Made by a program: the position numbers and the translations under genes
Shown here: positions 37,015-48,158 of the stretch, piece by piece
Position numbering within the stretch: the stretch's first letter is position 1
Layout of the letters: each line of letters starts with the position of its first letter
Notes under the pieces: generated by a model
Told to the model about the DNA's origin: nothing
The model's input: only the letters and a program-made list of their open reading frames with translations
Databases searched by the model: none
DNA from: Tretioscincus oriximinensis
Lineage: Eukaryota > Chordata > Lepidosauria > Squamata > Gymnophthalmidae
Direction: 5' to 3'
Assembly: GCA_022410635.1 (NCBI GenBank)
Contig: JAJVDF010000135.1
Location: forward strand, 1,174,439-1,238,438
DNA: 64,000 nt

Positions 37015-37175
37015 GAAACTCAGCTGAATTGGGCCACATGGCTTATCTAGTTCAGCATCCCATCTCACACAGTAGCCCATCATTTATTTTTGGACGTCTC
37101 AAACAGAAGACAAAGGGGGAAATTCATCTGCTCTTGATTCCATGCTCAACCTTCATTTCTTACATTAGAATGATT
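37015..37175 (-). mobile_element. old CR1-type LINE 3' UTR
   Basis: CAGCTGAATTGGGCC, TTATCTAGTTCAGCATCC, ATCTCACACAGTAGCCC and AACAGAAGACAAAGG match other reverse CR1 3' UTR copies such as that at 60320-60525. Confidence 0.7.
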
Positions 37176-37435
37176 GGATTGCTACACGGTTTGGCAGTAC
37201 ACATGCCACCCTAGTGTAAGTAAAGTAAAAATCCTTATTTTGCTTTTAAACAATATTAGAGAAAAACAGCTTTTGTAGCGCTTTCCCCCAATGTAGCAGG
37301 ATATGTTTCATGACACCATCTTGGTTGGTCATCCAGAAAATGTGACCACAATGTTGTGCATCCAGGGATTTCATGCTGGTGAAATGCCCAGATAAGTAGC
37401 ATCTTTTGGGCAGCAGAGCAATCAATGCGTAATGA
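37176..37435. other. unique sequence, nothing recognised
   Basis: No repeat or gene recognised. Confidence 0.4.
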
Positions 37436-37545
37436 TCTATTTGTTTGTTTGTTTATACTTATACCCTGCCCCATACTCTGGATGGCCAGGCGTACAAAAT
37501 CATCACTTTAAAACAGTAGCAAAAGAATATCTGAAGATGATTTTA
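37436..37545 (-). mobile_element. L2-type LINE 3' tail
   Basis: (TTTG)n followed by TATACTTATACCCTGCCCCA and an A-rich region, the reverse of the recurrent tail. Confidence 0.6.
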
Positions 37546-38299
37546 TGGAATGATTGTTTATTGCTCAGTGAAGGTGTGTTTCTGCATGCACCCTATATCA
37601 GAATAAAGTGTTCTGACAGTGATTCTCAGAGAGAATTAACCCATTCTCCCAAGTGGAGACACAGGAGGCGGAAAACCAATTCTGAGGTTGAAACTATGGC
37701 ACAAATCATGCATAGAAACAAGGAAGCACAGAGTACTTCCCGCCATTGTTCCCATCTCCCTGTAAAACACCAGAAAGGTTTTCACTGCTGAGACTGTCAG
37801 TTCTACAAACTTTTCCTTATCATTCTAATACAGAACAGTGGTGGGCCACATTAATCTGTACCCTATGTGCTCCAGTGCTACCTGTTCTGGATTCAGCAGC
37901 TGTGTAGACTGGATCTGTCTGCCATGGATGTGGCTGCCAGGAGCTTGGATCAAAGCTGTATTGAAGCACACGTTGCTTTGGTCCTGATGCTGCCCAACTT
38001 GCTTAATGCCGATGCTACAGTTAATCCAGATCAAGCAAATCTGAATTTACTGATACAGGGTTAGCAAGTAAGCGCCTAAAGGATCACCACATTAGGGTAC
38101 CTAAGCAGCAATTGTGGACAGGAAAGCCCAGCTCTTTGCCTTCAAGACTCCACCCTCCCCTCCTCCTCCTGTTTGTATTTTATGGCCTTGCACATGGCTA
38201 CCTATACAGACCCTGAGCGTTAGCATCTGGTTTCCATCCCCCTAGTGGGCCCTAATTGCCGACGATTCTTTTGAAGCCCTTCTCAATTATAAAAATGAA
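37546..38299. other. unique sequence, nothing recognised
   Basis: No repeat or gene recognised. Confidence 0.4.
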
Positions 38300-38830
38300 A
38301 CTGAGCCCTGTAAAAAGAGGCAGCCTGCAGTGACAGACCCAGCAGTCAAATGATTTTATGAACTCGCTGGCTGTAAATTTTTCACCAAACAAATCGCAAG
38401 CTTTAGATTTCTCCTTTGGCCTCTCCCCCACTTTTTAATAGCCCTTCCTTTCTTCCCTGCCTCCCCCTTTGTTGTAGTTACTGGCATTCCTTACTGCCAA
38501 GATTGTTTTTCATACACTAATCAGCACAATTCAAGCCATGGCACATTATAATATAATGCCATACGGTTCTCTGCTGAGCAGTTATGTGCGCACTCAATTT
38601 TTCAACAGCACAAGAGCTCTTTAGTACCTGGGCAGGCACTTAGGAGGCTTTTAACCCCTCAGCATCCCAGCCGGGAGAAATCACTGCCCGTGGCCAATGA
38701 GGAGCTAATGACCCAAATGAAAACCATAAAGTGCTTCAACAGAGCTGGAAAGATCCCAGTGGGTTGTTTCATCTTGAGCCGTGATTTACCAAGATGTTTC
38801 AGCAAGCCTGATCATAAATAAATAGCATTG
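38300..38830. promoter_or_regulatory. candidate conserved non-coding block
   Basis: A 0.5-kb run of high-complexity, repeat-free sequence with dense homeodomain-like and other short motifs (TGACCCAAATGA, AATTCAAGCCATGG, TGTAAATTTTTCACC). It has the look of a developmental enhancer, but conservation cannot be tested from one genome. It is a guess based on composition only. Confidence 0.25.
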
Positions 38831-40679
38831 AAAAGAAACCATCACAGCAGCTGTTCTGCTTCTGACTCTGCAGGGCAACCCTTAACAAGGCCACAGGCTG
38901 CCCCCCACCACACGTGGCCATGCTGTGCATTTTAAGGGCATAGGGAGTATACCAAATTGCCCTCCTGCCCACCTCTGTTGGCTCGGAGAGTTCCGTAACA
39001 GGAACACCATGCCACCATGGCATCGGCCAGAATGCTTTCCTCCCACTCACGTGAGTCCTGACAGCCAGCGAGTACCCTGCTCTCATGGACTTTGTCTGCC
39101 TGTTCGCCTCAGCAGCAGAAGTCCTCTGGGCTACACATCACACACAGCAATGGGAGTGGTTGGCTGGGCAGCTCCATGTTGGAATCGCACCTACACAATG
39201 ATCAGAAACCGTGAAGCATTGGCGCTTTGCCGCGAGCTGATCACTGGCAAGGCATGACCCAATGTGACAGTGCTGCTTGGCCGTCACTCCCACCCAGGTA
39301 TAATATCTGCTGTATGGATGCAGCCACAGTCACACACATCTATTTTAAAATATTTCAAGAATCAAATGGCTTGGGCACAGCTGAGATGTGGTCACAAACC
39401 TTATGAATGAAGACCTCTTTATTTGAATTTAATGCCTGTCACACCAGCATTCCCCTTCATTGGTCTGTGTGGCAGAGCCAATATGGGCAGAAGGTGTGTG
39501 TTCAAGATTGCTGATTGACTTTGCAACTGTCATGAATTACAAGGGGCAGTAACAGATCAGTAACAAACTCCACGTTTGCCTTTTAAATTTTTAAATCCAT
39601 TTTAGTGCTTAAGTAATGGTGCAAGCTACTGATACAATACATTTAAGCAGCTCAGATTTCCTCAGTTGAAGTTTGAGCATAGCCATCAATACTTGTGCAG
39701 TTTACCAAAAAATAAAATAAGCATGCAACATTTTGCAAAAACATACTGCAGAATCCCAACAAAATATCCACAAATACCAGACAGTTTCAAGTATAACAAT
39801 ATTCTTAGTTTTTCTGCTGAATCATGTCCATTTAATGTTATGGATTTGCAGTAAAACCTTCATGGCACTGTTGTGGCTTTTCTTAGAAAACAGATTTCTT
39901 AAAGTTACTTCTCTCTCCTCTTATCCTCCTATCAATTTTAAATTCACACTTTTCCTCTAAATTTCCTCCCATCACCTAGAAACTACCTTCACGCTTTTAC
40001 TGGCTTCTTCAGAACTGATTTTCTTGTTGTCTTTCATGTGTTTCTTTTTATGTCTCCACTTGATACAAGTTACTTTTTATTTTACTTGGGAAGTTCATAC
40101 TTTGAGTGGCTGGCACTGTATGACTAATTCATCGCCATTTTAATATTTCTGTTTGCTGTATTATAAGGTTGTTTCCTATGTTATTTAAGAAAACTTTGTG
40201 TCAAGACTAACCAAGTTACTTCCTTCTTCAAGCCAACTACATGTATTGTCAAACAAACCTCAGGCTTATAAAAATCTTAAGTATAAGAACATTGCTAGAT
40301 CTGTGTCTAGAGTTGTTTTCATAAGAGCATACTGGATACAAAAGAGACTTCCGGTTTCACTTCCTGTCCAATGCTGGCCATTCTAGTACAAAATGTCATC
40401 TGTGCAAGTAATGTTTACATAGGTGATTGCCTAAGTCCTATTCCAACAGCAAGTCTTAAAACAGTTTGAGAGAAAGAGTACTGGGTCCAGTTTCTTTTCA
40501 TTCCAACATAAATGGTCTCTTTTTGGATTTTCTGTCTCATAACTCCTTCTTCCAACCTCAGTCTGGGGATTTCTCTCAGTCCCTTCACAATTCCTGTCCA
40601 CTCTGATCTATAATTGGATGCAACAGTGCCTTCCAAAGTTCAAAATCCCTGTTGCCCAGAGGATAGCTAAGAGGGGTTA
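38831..40679. other. unique sequence; GC-richer 38.85-39.3 kb
   Basis: No gene supported: 95-110 codon frames at 38799-39257 on both strands have no recognisable domain. TATGGATGCAGCC near 39311 resembles the MITE terminus seen at 22002. Confidence 0.4.
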
Positions 40680-41168
40680 TCATTGCAAGTCGACTGCATG
40701 CGCCACTACTACTGTAGAGCCACTATCACTGCAAGTATCACTACTGCTTGAAGCAGGCTGCACATGCCACCACAAGTGGACGTGTTCCTACTGCCACTAG
40801 TGGGCCATGTACAGCCCCCCCTGCAATCACCATGCACCATCACTGATGCAAGTGGGCCTTGGGCCTCACCATCACAAGTGGTCCATGCACACCGCTCCTG
40901 CTCCAAGCACGTGCCACTTTTATCACACTGGAAATAGACTATGTGCCTTTCTGCCTCTTTTGGAAGCAGGCTTCATGCCTTGTTGTCTGATGCAAACCGC
41001 ACGCCTTACTGCTGGAAGTGGGCCACGCATTCTCCCCACTGCCAATGGGCTGTCTGAGCACTGTCTGAGTTGCATGCCAGAAATGGTCCATGCGTGCCAT
41101 CTCTGCTAGAACCAGGCTGTGTGTGCCACTGCCACTAGGACCATATCGTGCACTCCACTGCCACCAGA
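40680..41168. repeat. decayed ~29-bp minisatellite
   Basis: About sixteen diverged units on the plus strand, roughly AAGTGGGCCATGCATGCC followed by ACTACTGCTGG, with spacing of 27-35 bp. Examples start near 40750, 40798, 40850, 40876, 41014 and 41090. Frames in both strands across it (up to 124 codons) encode the repeat, with His/Cys-rich output, and are not genes. Confidence 0.8.
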
Positions 41169-42519
41169 GGTAGGTTGATCTCTGGCCTGATCCCACGCCC
41201 CAAATACTGCGCGATGGGGGCAATTTTACCTTCTTTCCACCCCACAGAAACACACGTGTCCAGTGTTCCATGTGCTCCAAAGGTCTTTGCTGTGCAGTAA
41301 ATAGCCTCCGCATATTATCTGATTTAGCAGCCTCTATTTTGTAAAGTCCAAAAGAAAAGCCGCCTCAGAGCTTCAGTACACAAATTGTAAAATGCTCATT
41401 GGTTCTTGCCTAGTAGAGAATGCCTGGGAATTGTATGCAGGCTCACAAAGAGTGCTGGGGTTTGTAGTTAAAATTGGAAAGGAATCATAGGGTAAGGTGC
41501 TACGCCGAAGCTAATAATTAGGGATAATTGCACAATGGTTTTACAAAACTATAACACAATATAACAGTTTAACAATAATATACTCAAAGAAATCCAAAGG
41601 CAAGGTGTCTCAAATTATATATTATTTGCATCAATAAAGTATATTTGCCCAAACCTCTGGGTCAACAGAAGAAATATATCACAATTCACAAAGACAGGCC
41701 TAGACTCGGACAAGCCATTCAGACTTTAAAGTACATGTGAAAATAACAAGCAGTAACTGTGTGACTTTCAAAAAAAAATGAAATTATTCCTTGCATATGT
41801 TACTACCTGACGACACATAGCTAAATTCACATTTTACTTGGGAAGTGAATAGTAGTAACTTTTAACCATTTACTTGTAGTAGCCTTGTAGTTTAGCCCTT
41901 GTCGTTTTTATTTGTATCAGTATTTCTCCTGTTGCATTGTAGTATATTTTTTTCTGTTGACCCAGAGGTATGGCTTTGTTAATGAAAATAATATATTATT
42001 TGGGGCTTGTAGTCTGGCAAGTGGAGCAATGATTTCTGGGGCTTGTGATGTCATGAGAGTTGCCAGGATCTTGTGCTTTTCTGTGAGAAAGTGTATCCTC
42101 ACACAAGACTGAGACTTCATGCGGGGTTATATGAGATACCCTGGGCATAGCCATTTTACCAGAAGTGCCATCATTTTGATGTTGCTTCCAGTATTTGCTG
42201 CTGGGGAAATGGTTCTCAGGGTGACGACAGGAAGTGGACTCTCTGTTCTATATCTGGCTTTTGGGAGTCCCTGTCATTAGTCAAGGACGGAAAGGGAGCT
42301 GCAAATATGATTTAAAACTTGTAGTGTGGAAGCAGCCTCTACTAGAACAAGTAGGATACTTTTAACCATGCCCACAGACCTGGAGATAGGCAACATGGAA
42401 TTGAAGTTTCTTCTAATTGCCCCAAATCTTCTCCATTTGTGTGACTCTGCCCCAATTGTAAAAATACATTGGGACTATAACTCTGAAGTGGACTTAGACC
42501 TGAAATAACCTGGATAATC
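41169..42519. other. unique sequence, nothing recognised
   Basis: GTGCTGGGGTTTGTAGTT near 41451 resembles a widespread tetrapod short repeat; otherwise nothing assigned. Confidence 0.4.
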
Positions 42520-42795
42520 ACCATCTCTGTATGCATTCAGAAAATGCCTGAAGATGCACCTCTTTAGCCCAGCCTTCCCTAATTTTAGATATTGATGTTT
42601 TAATATGTTAATTTCATTAATAAACAATAATAAAATATTTATTTATAATGCCCTTTTTTCCAAAGGGCCTCACAAAATAAAACATATACAATCGATATAA
42701 AGTTTACATTATAACATTATTATTATTAACTGCTCTGAGACCTTCGAGTATAGGGTGGTTTAGAAATGTAAATAAGTAAAAATAAAATAAAATAA
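42520..42795 (+). mobile_element. L2-type LINE C-terminus and 3' tail
   Basis: The frame AFRKCLKMHLFSPAFPNF is the typical L2 ORF2 end (FRKxLKTHLF). It is followed by 3' UTR, then CTGCTCTGAGACCTTCGAGT, ATAGGGTGG and (AAAAT)n. A short reverse tail-like piece at about 42640-42700 (ATTTATAATGCCCTTTTTTC) is inserted within the 3' UTR. Confidence 0.8.
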
Positions 42796-44184
42796 AATAA
42801 TTTTAGCCTGATTTTAGTGCACTTTGAATAGAAAAGTCCTTGCAAAACACAGAATGACAAAATAAACGTCATTCCAGTGCAACCCCAAACCATTTTCTAC
42901 TTGGATTAAACAGAAGGTAAGAACTGAAACCATTTCTGTTTGGATTAAAAATCATATCAAGACATGCCCCTTAGTGTAGAACACTACACGTTTACCTGCT
43001 CTCCTCTGGTTCCCGTAATTGTTGACTTATGGATTCAGCCTCACATACATATTTCATTTGTATTTGTATTTCATTTGTATGAAATATAAATCAGTAATCC
43101 TTTATAGTTTGCATGTTTTCTTACAAGGCTTCTGGTGGGAGGCACAAAATGAAAGACCAGTCAACAGCTGAAAAAACATGTCTTGGAAATATATTAGAGA
43201 ATCCCTTCTATTTATCACAGTCATGTTAAATTAAAGGCCCACAATCCCCTTAGAAAAGAGCTGTGAATTGCGCTTTCCTTCCCATGCGAATAAGTGTCAG
43301 AGGGCAAAACTACAGAAAACTTCTATAAAGCTCAGTTCAAAACCAAATTTTAAATAATCCAATGTCAAAAAGACAAGGCAGCCAGCCTTGTTACAAGCTA
43401 CTTTGCATTGGTCACAGCTTTAGCCAATTAACATTCCTGGAGGTCTTTAGGCCCCGCCCCTTCACTCTCACCTAGTAAATGTCAAAAGTGACAATCTAAG
43501 CGTGCTATTACGAGGGGTCAATCCAACCTGAATCCCGCTGCCTAAGGCATATGCCCTATGTGTCTAGTGATCAAGTCAGCCCCAGAAAGAAGAGGGGAAG
43601 GATACAAATGTCAGTAAGGAAATGTACACATGAATGTGCAGATTGTTTAGCCTAATCAGTGTCAAGTTTGTGGTAGGAATATTTACAACTCCTGGCCTGT
43701 AATATGAAGCTTTTAACTGTATAGAATTCTAGCATGAGCCTCAAAAGGCTTTCACAAATTCTATGGTTACTTTACTTCCTATTGTTGATTGATTTACTTG
43801 CTGTCATAGAGGAGAGAAGCTGATCACTAACACATAAATGACCTTTCTGAGATAGAACAGAAAGTTGCGTCTTGGAAGTATTCACCACTTCACGTGCCGC
43901 ACATAACATTTTTAGCGCTAGTCAAAAGCAACAAGGCTTACCAAGTTTGGAAAACTAGATGTACAGATTTACGTTTAATACATCTGAATGAGTTCACAAA
44001 GAGCAAGAAAACAGCAGGGCTCCAGTTGCCACGAGGGCCTAACTCAGGTTGCACGCACATGTTGATTTTCCACACGATCGTACATAACATCCAGTCTTTT
44101 TCCACCTGTAACTGCAGGGATCCAGCTGTGATATTGATATACACACCCTAAACATTACCAAACCCAACTCATCGTGTTACTATA
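42796..44184. other. unique sequence, nothing recognised
   Basis: Nothing assigned. TTTCTRYTTGGATTAAA occurs twice near 42895 and 42932. Confidence 0.4.
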
Positions 44185-44605
44185 GGTATATAAAGTCCTT
44201 AATGGCTTGGGTCCCAGTTAACGTGGGTCCCATGTAAGCCTAGCTGGTAGCAGGGACCTTCTATGGAGATTCTTCTGCTGAGTGTCTATTCTACCTCAGG
44301 GGAACTCATTTTGTCCCGGAACTGTGCTGTTTTCTGTATTTTAAGGTAAATCAGTATGGAACAATGGGGCAAATAGGAGGTGGGAAACACTACCAGGGTG
44401 CTCCCTACATCCTTTGGCCTTAATATGGTGAGAACAAATCCTTTTCTTCCAGCTCCCTAGCCAACATTGCTCCAGATGAGATATCCTGCTTGAAATATTA
44501 TTGAGCCACTGGTGGACAGAGTGGACAACGCTGAATTAGAAAAATCCATAAGGGACCATTGGTGAAGGGCAGATTATAAATAAATGAATAAATAAATAAA
44601 ATAAC
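44185..44605 (+). mobile_element. L2-type LINE fragment
   Basis: GGTATATAAAGTCCTTAATG, then GCTTGGGTCCCAG, correspond to the L2 ORF2 segment YKALxGLxPS. The unit ends AGGGCAGATTATAAATAAAT with (AAAT)n. The intervening coding text is decayed. Confidence 0.65.
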
Positions 44606-45584
44606 AACAACAAGAAACTCTGCTATTATTACTTTTAACTGAAATCATTAATTTGAGAAGGCCAAATCAATGGTTTCTCCCTCTTCTTGATTTGAACAGT
44701 TTTTACCAGATCAAAAGTTCATGTTGGGAAGTCCTACTGCGCCGCCTAGTGGGCTCCATAAGCATGTAAAGTGGTTCCTGATTCAGAAAGGCAGAATATT
44801 GTTGCCCGTTTCTGCTGAGCTGGAGTCAGACGTGGACTTTTAATCCAACATCAGTGCTCAAGAACTAAAGTGGTAAAGATGGATTAAAAGTTTGTGTTTT
44901 ATTCCAGCCCTAGTATTCTTTCCTCTTTTTTCTAGTCTTCTGACCGAGTTTCAGGACAGGATCCAGGAACCCTTTCCAGGGCCTATAATGGACGGCTGAT
45001 CCTGTGTAAACAAAGGAATGGCAGATTTGACAACTGAAAATTTGGGAGCCCCCTGGTCCTCTCCCCAGGCTATAGTCTCTTCCATCTATGCTATGCCCTT
45101 CCTTCCCATCCAGACAGCTCCACCATTTTAAAAAAATTGCAGCCTTTAACCAGCTCCCCTATCCTCCTTCTCCTTTCCCTCCCTCCTGGCTCTTACTGGT
45201 ATGGTGGGTGCAACTGAAGTGGTGGCAGAGGTAACACTGGCAGCAGGTGTTGGTTGCTCTCCTGGTTCCAGCCCTGAGAGCATGAGAACCCTTGGAGAAT
45301 AGAGATGCCTGGCCTACAGCAATGCCAGTGCTGCTTTGCCTGCCCTGCCTCCAATCTTGGAAACATGAGTCAATGGGGTGGGCAGAAAAGCCACCTGGCA
45401 ACCTCAGCTCCAGCTGCAGGAGCCAGAGTGTGGGCAGAAAGGGGCGCGAGCATCGTCTTGCCCTCACTCTCATCAGCCAGCATCTACTTCTTTTGCAATG
45501 CTTATGTCGGATCCTGCAACAGAAAAGAAAAGACCAGAAGCCCTTGGATCTTAAAAAATCAGGATGTCAACCTAATTTTTAGTT
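44606..45584. other. unique sequence, GC-richer after 45.1 kb
   Basis: No gene supported; three 96-104 codon frames overlap on both strands at 45159-45607 without recognisable domains. Confidence 0.4.
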
Positions 45585-45685
45585 CTGAGGTCAGTAGAGG
45601 GCGCTGACCCTTCTCCACAGCCGAGACAGGGCTTTGAGAAGGTCTCTTGAGTGAAAGACTGTGTATAAGTGATGAGAAAGTACAT
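45585..45685 (-). mobile_element. SINE head fragment
   Basis: The reverse complement reads tRNA-like head then GGGTCAGCGCCCTCTACTGA, matching the 5' half of the SINE at 785-1040; 3' half missing. It contains a near-consensus CTCF core at 45591-45604. Confidence 0.7.
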
Positions 45686-47480
45686 AGAACACACAGGTCA
45701 TGCCCAGCTTTGGGCGAATTTGCGAAGCTGGAGCTTGTAAAGCAGCAGGCAAAGTAATATGTTTTTGAACACTCAGCTTTAGAACAACTGCCTACAGTTG
45801 AGCGCTTATAAAAAGCATATGGAGCTTTGGAAGAAGATGCATCCAGAAACCCTTTCCACACTGACTCTTATCCTTGGAACAGCGGCCTAGTATTCACAAG
45901 CCAGTGTAGTCTATGGAAGGCACCAGGCAAGTGGACGCCAGGCCCCTAGGCTGAGGTGTAGCCCAGAATAAGGCTCAGGGAGAAGCCCAGCCTTTACATA
46001 GGCGGTATTTCTATTTGGAAACCAATTGTAACCAGACTTTTCAATAGACTTTTGTGGGTCTTCCTGCTGCCTTTCTGCTGCTCCTGGGGATAGCCAGCTT
46101 GCCTTCCATTACTGCCACTGCCGTTGATGGCATCCAGCTAGCCCCTGGGTGAACAAGGTGGGCAGAATGCTTAGGCAGGGCCTGCCCAGCTGGCTGGCTA
46201 AGGCAGACAATTTGATTGGTGCCTACCTTGCCTCCCACAACCCTGGCAGCCGTCACCAGCAACCAGCTGGCTAGCTAGGTGAGTGTGGCAGTCCCTATCC
46301 TCACTGCTGCCATTATTGCTACAGTCCAGGTAAGTGCCAGAACGGGGGTGGGGGTGGGAAATGAGAACCTGTAAAAGCTTACAAAGTTTGTAAAAATCGG
46401 GTGTCTGGAAGGTGGGACCATGGCGTGCCTGGCAGAGAGGGTGTGTCTTGGGGTGTGGGAGGGGGCGTGGCTTGAAGGGAGTGAGGGGGAGGGGCCTAGG
46501 TGAGAGGGGAGGGAAGAGGGGCTCCTGGAATTGGGGGTTGCTAACGTGGCAACCCAAACTATCTGAAATATATTTAGGTTTCTATGTATGGAATGGATAT
46601 TTTTCCAATATATAGTTTGATCCAGATTACATATTTTTTCCTCAGAAAATATGCTTTTTCAGGTGGATGTCCAGAAAAGAAAGGAGGCAGAAATATTCTT
46701 CTTTGGCTTAATATTTCAGTGTTCTTGGATGCATTTACGCTTCCTTTGTTCATCTAATTGTGCTCTGTGAATAGTTTTATGTTAAGAATAAGGTCAGTGC
46801 TGAAAGAAAACAAAAAAACCCAGGGCATCTCAACCCGTTCCTCCTGCCTTGTAAGTGCATAGTCAGTGTAGAGGCATCCTGGCTCCTTAGATTATATTTT
46901 GTTTTGTTTTGTATCTGAGTTAAAGCCAAGAAATACTTTGCAGGGAAGGATCTAAAGGCACTTGAAATTGAAGTTACTCATCTGGACTTACAAGTTCCCA
47001 AAGTTGAATGAAAATGTTCAAAGGCATAAAATTATGGCCAAAAAGACTTGAGTAAAATCTTTAATCTATAAACGTTCTTTAACTTGTTCCTCTGTGGAAA
47101 GTCTGGCGTTTTATTTCATTATTACCAGCAGGTGGCAGCACAACCAACTCTGTACATTGAGAGCGCTTTATAAACGAACGAACGAAGTTGTCTTAGAGAT
47201 AAATCAGCAGGTGATCAAATTAGTCCAACCAACCCAAAAGTAACTTCTGCGTTAACCACTCCGTAATTTCTGATCTGAGAGTTTGAACTGGACATATTTC
47301 AGCAGCGTTTGAAGATGACAAACATGAAATTCTCCATCGTTTCTTTTCCTCCTCTCCATCCCCCCAATTTAAACTTTTTTTCTCCTTGAGTATCTTAAAC
47401 ACGCGAGCATTTATGCAGTGAAGCCATTTTTTTCATGCACAGAACTATTCCTCATTTCCCCCCTCATAATCATTTAGCGA
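45686..47480. other. unique sequence with G-rich tract
   Basis: 46410-46550 is extremely G-rich on the plus strand (runs of 4-5 G) and may be the reverse of a squamate repeat. A consensus CTCF motif lies at 47125-47138. No gene recognised. Confidence 0.4.
47125..47138 (+). promoter_or_regulatory. CTCF consensus motif
   Basis: CCAGCAGGTGGCAG fits CCASYAGRKGGCRS at every position. It lies in apparently unique sequence. Occupancy cannot be known from sequence. Confidence 0.5.
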
Positions 47481-47697
47481 ATTTCAGAGAAATAGCCGTG
47501 TTAGTCTAGCAGAAAGTCCAGCAAAGGAGCTAGCAGCACTTTGAGACTAACTTGAGAAAAGTGGTTGGCANAAGCTTTCGTAGACAGGTCTACTTCTTCA
47601 GATGCTTCAGATTATTTCTTTAGACCTGTCTACGAAAGCTTATGCCAACCACTTTTCTCAAGTTAGTCTCAAAGTGCTGCTAGCTCCTTTGCTGGAC
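47481..47697 (-). mobile_element. foldback retroelement copy 1 (hammerhead-like centre)
   Basis: A 217-bp near-palindrome. The left arm begins ATTTCAGAGAAATAGCCGTG and runs through AGCACTTTGAGACTAAC and GTGGTTGGCA to CTTCTTCAG. The right arm is its reverse complement but stops at GCTGGAC, lacking the outer ~35 bp. AATCATTTAGCGA is repeated exactly at 47468-47480 and 47698-47710, proving insertion of the whole palindrome as a unit. One ambiguous base (n) lies at 47571. On the minus strand the centre reads CTGAAGA, a 5-bp stem, then GAAA. No protein is encoded. Confidence 0.9.
47576..47601 (-). ncRNA. hammerhead-like half-core
   Basis: On the minus strand: CTGAAGA, an extra A, stem GTAGA/TCTAC with loop CCTG, then GAAA. 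This matches the conserved CUGANGA...GAAA halves of a hammerhead ribozyme with stem II between. The unpaired A after CTGAAGA, and the absence of a located NUH cleavage site and stem I partner, make activity doubtful. Confidence 0.35.
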
Positions 47698-47857
47698 AAT
47701 CATTTAGCGAGAGATCCTATTATGTTTCCAGTAGCATCTTAAAGTATTGGTAGAATTGGAAAGTGAACGTGTGGCCAAATGAACTATGGCTCTTCCTTCG
47801 ACACTAGTTCATATTCCAGAATATGCCATCGACATGCTGGGGTAGATGAACTTAATA

Positions 47858-47920
47858 TACTGCTCAAAACAATTAAGGGAACACTTTAGCATAACAGTTT
47901 AACACTAAGTGTTCCCTTAA
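47858..47920. mobile_element. decayed Tc1-type TIR MITE
   Basis: It starts TACTGCTCAAAACAATTAAG and GGAACACTTTA; the right half pairs only through AAGTGTTCCCTTAA and then diverges. TA precedes the left end. It is the same family as the intact palindrome at 48529-48606. Confidence 0.75.
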
Positions 47921-47954
47921 GGTCCTGTTCTAGGACATAATCCAGAAAAGGGTT

Positions 47955-48125
47955 TAGTGTACATAAGAGGAGCCCTGCTGAAACAGGCTGCAGCCCATCT
48001 AGTCCAGCATTCTGCCTCCCACAGTGGCCCACTAATTGCACCTGGACCCGTGTGCAGAAAGGGTCCAATGCACAGTTACCGTCTTTCACTCAATCTTTGT
48101 GATGCTGTTCAAGCACATCCCTTAC
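47955..48125 (-). mobile_element. CR1-type LINE 3' UTR
   Basis: ACATAAGAGGAGCCCTGCTG, CCCATCTAGTCCAGCATTCT and CCACAGTGGCCCACTAATTG are the reverse of the CR1 3' UTR. Confidence 0.85.
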
Positions 48126-48158
48126 ATCCAAAGTGTGAGGTAAACTGTTACCAAAGAG

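Noticed and set aside
40807..41313. His/Cys-rich 100-124 codon frames on both strands, zinc-finger-like at a glance
   Set aside because: Cys and His spacing follows the 29-bp minisatellite period and does not match a C2H2 pattern.
46410..46550. G-quadruplex-forming tract
   Set aside because: Many G runs, but I could not find four runs of three or more G with all loops of seven or less; left as G-rich sequence only.
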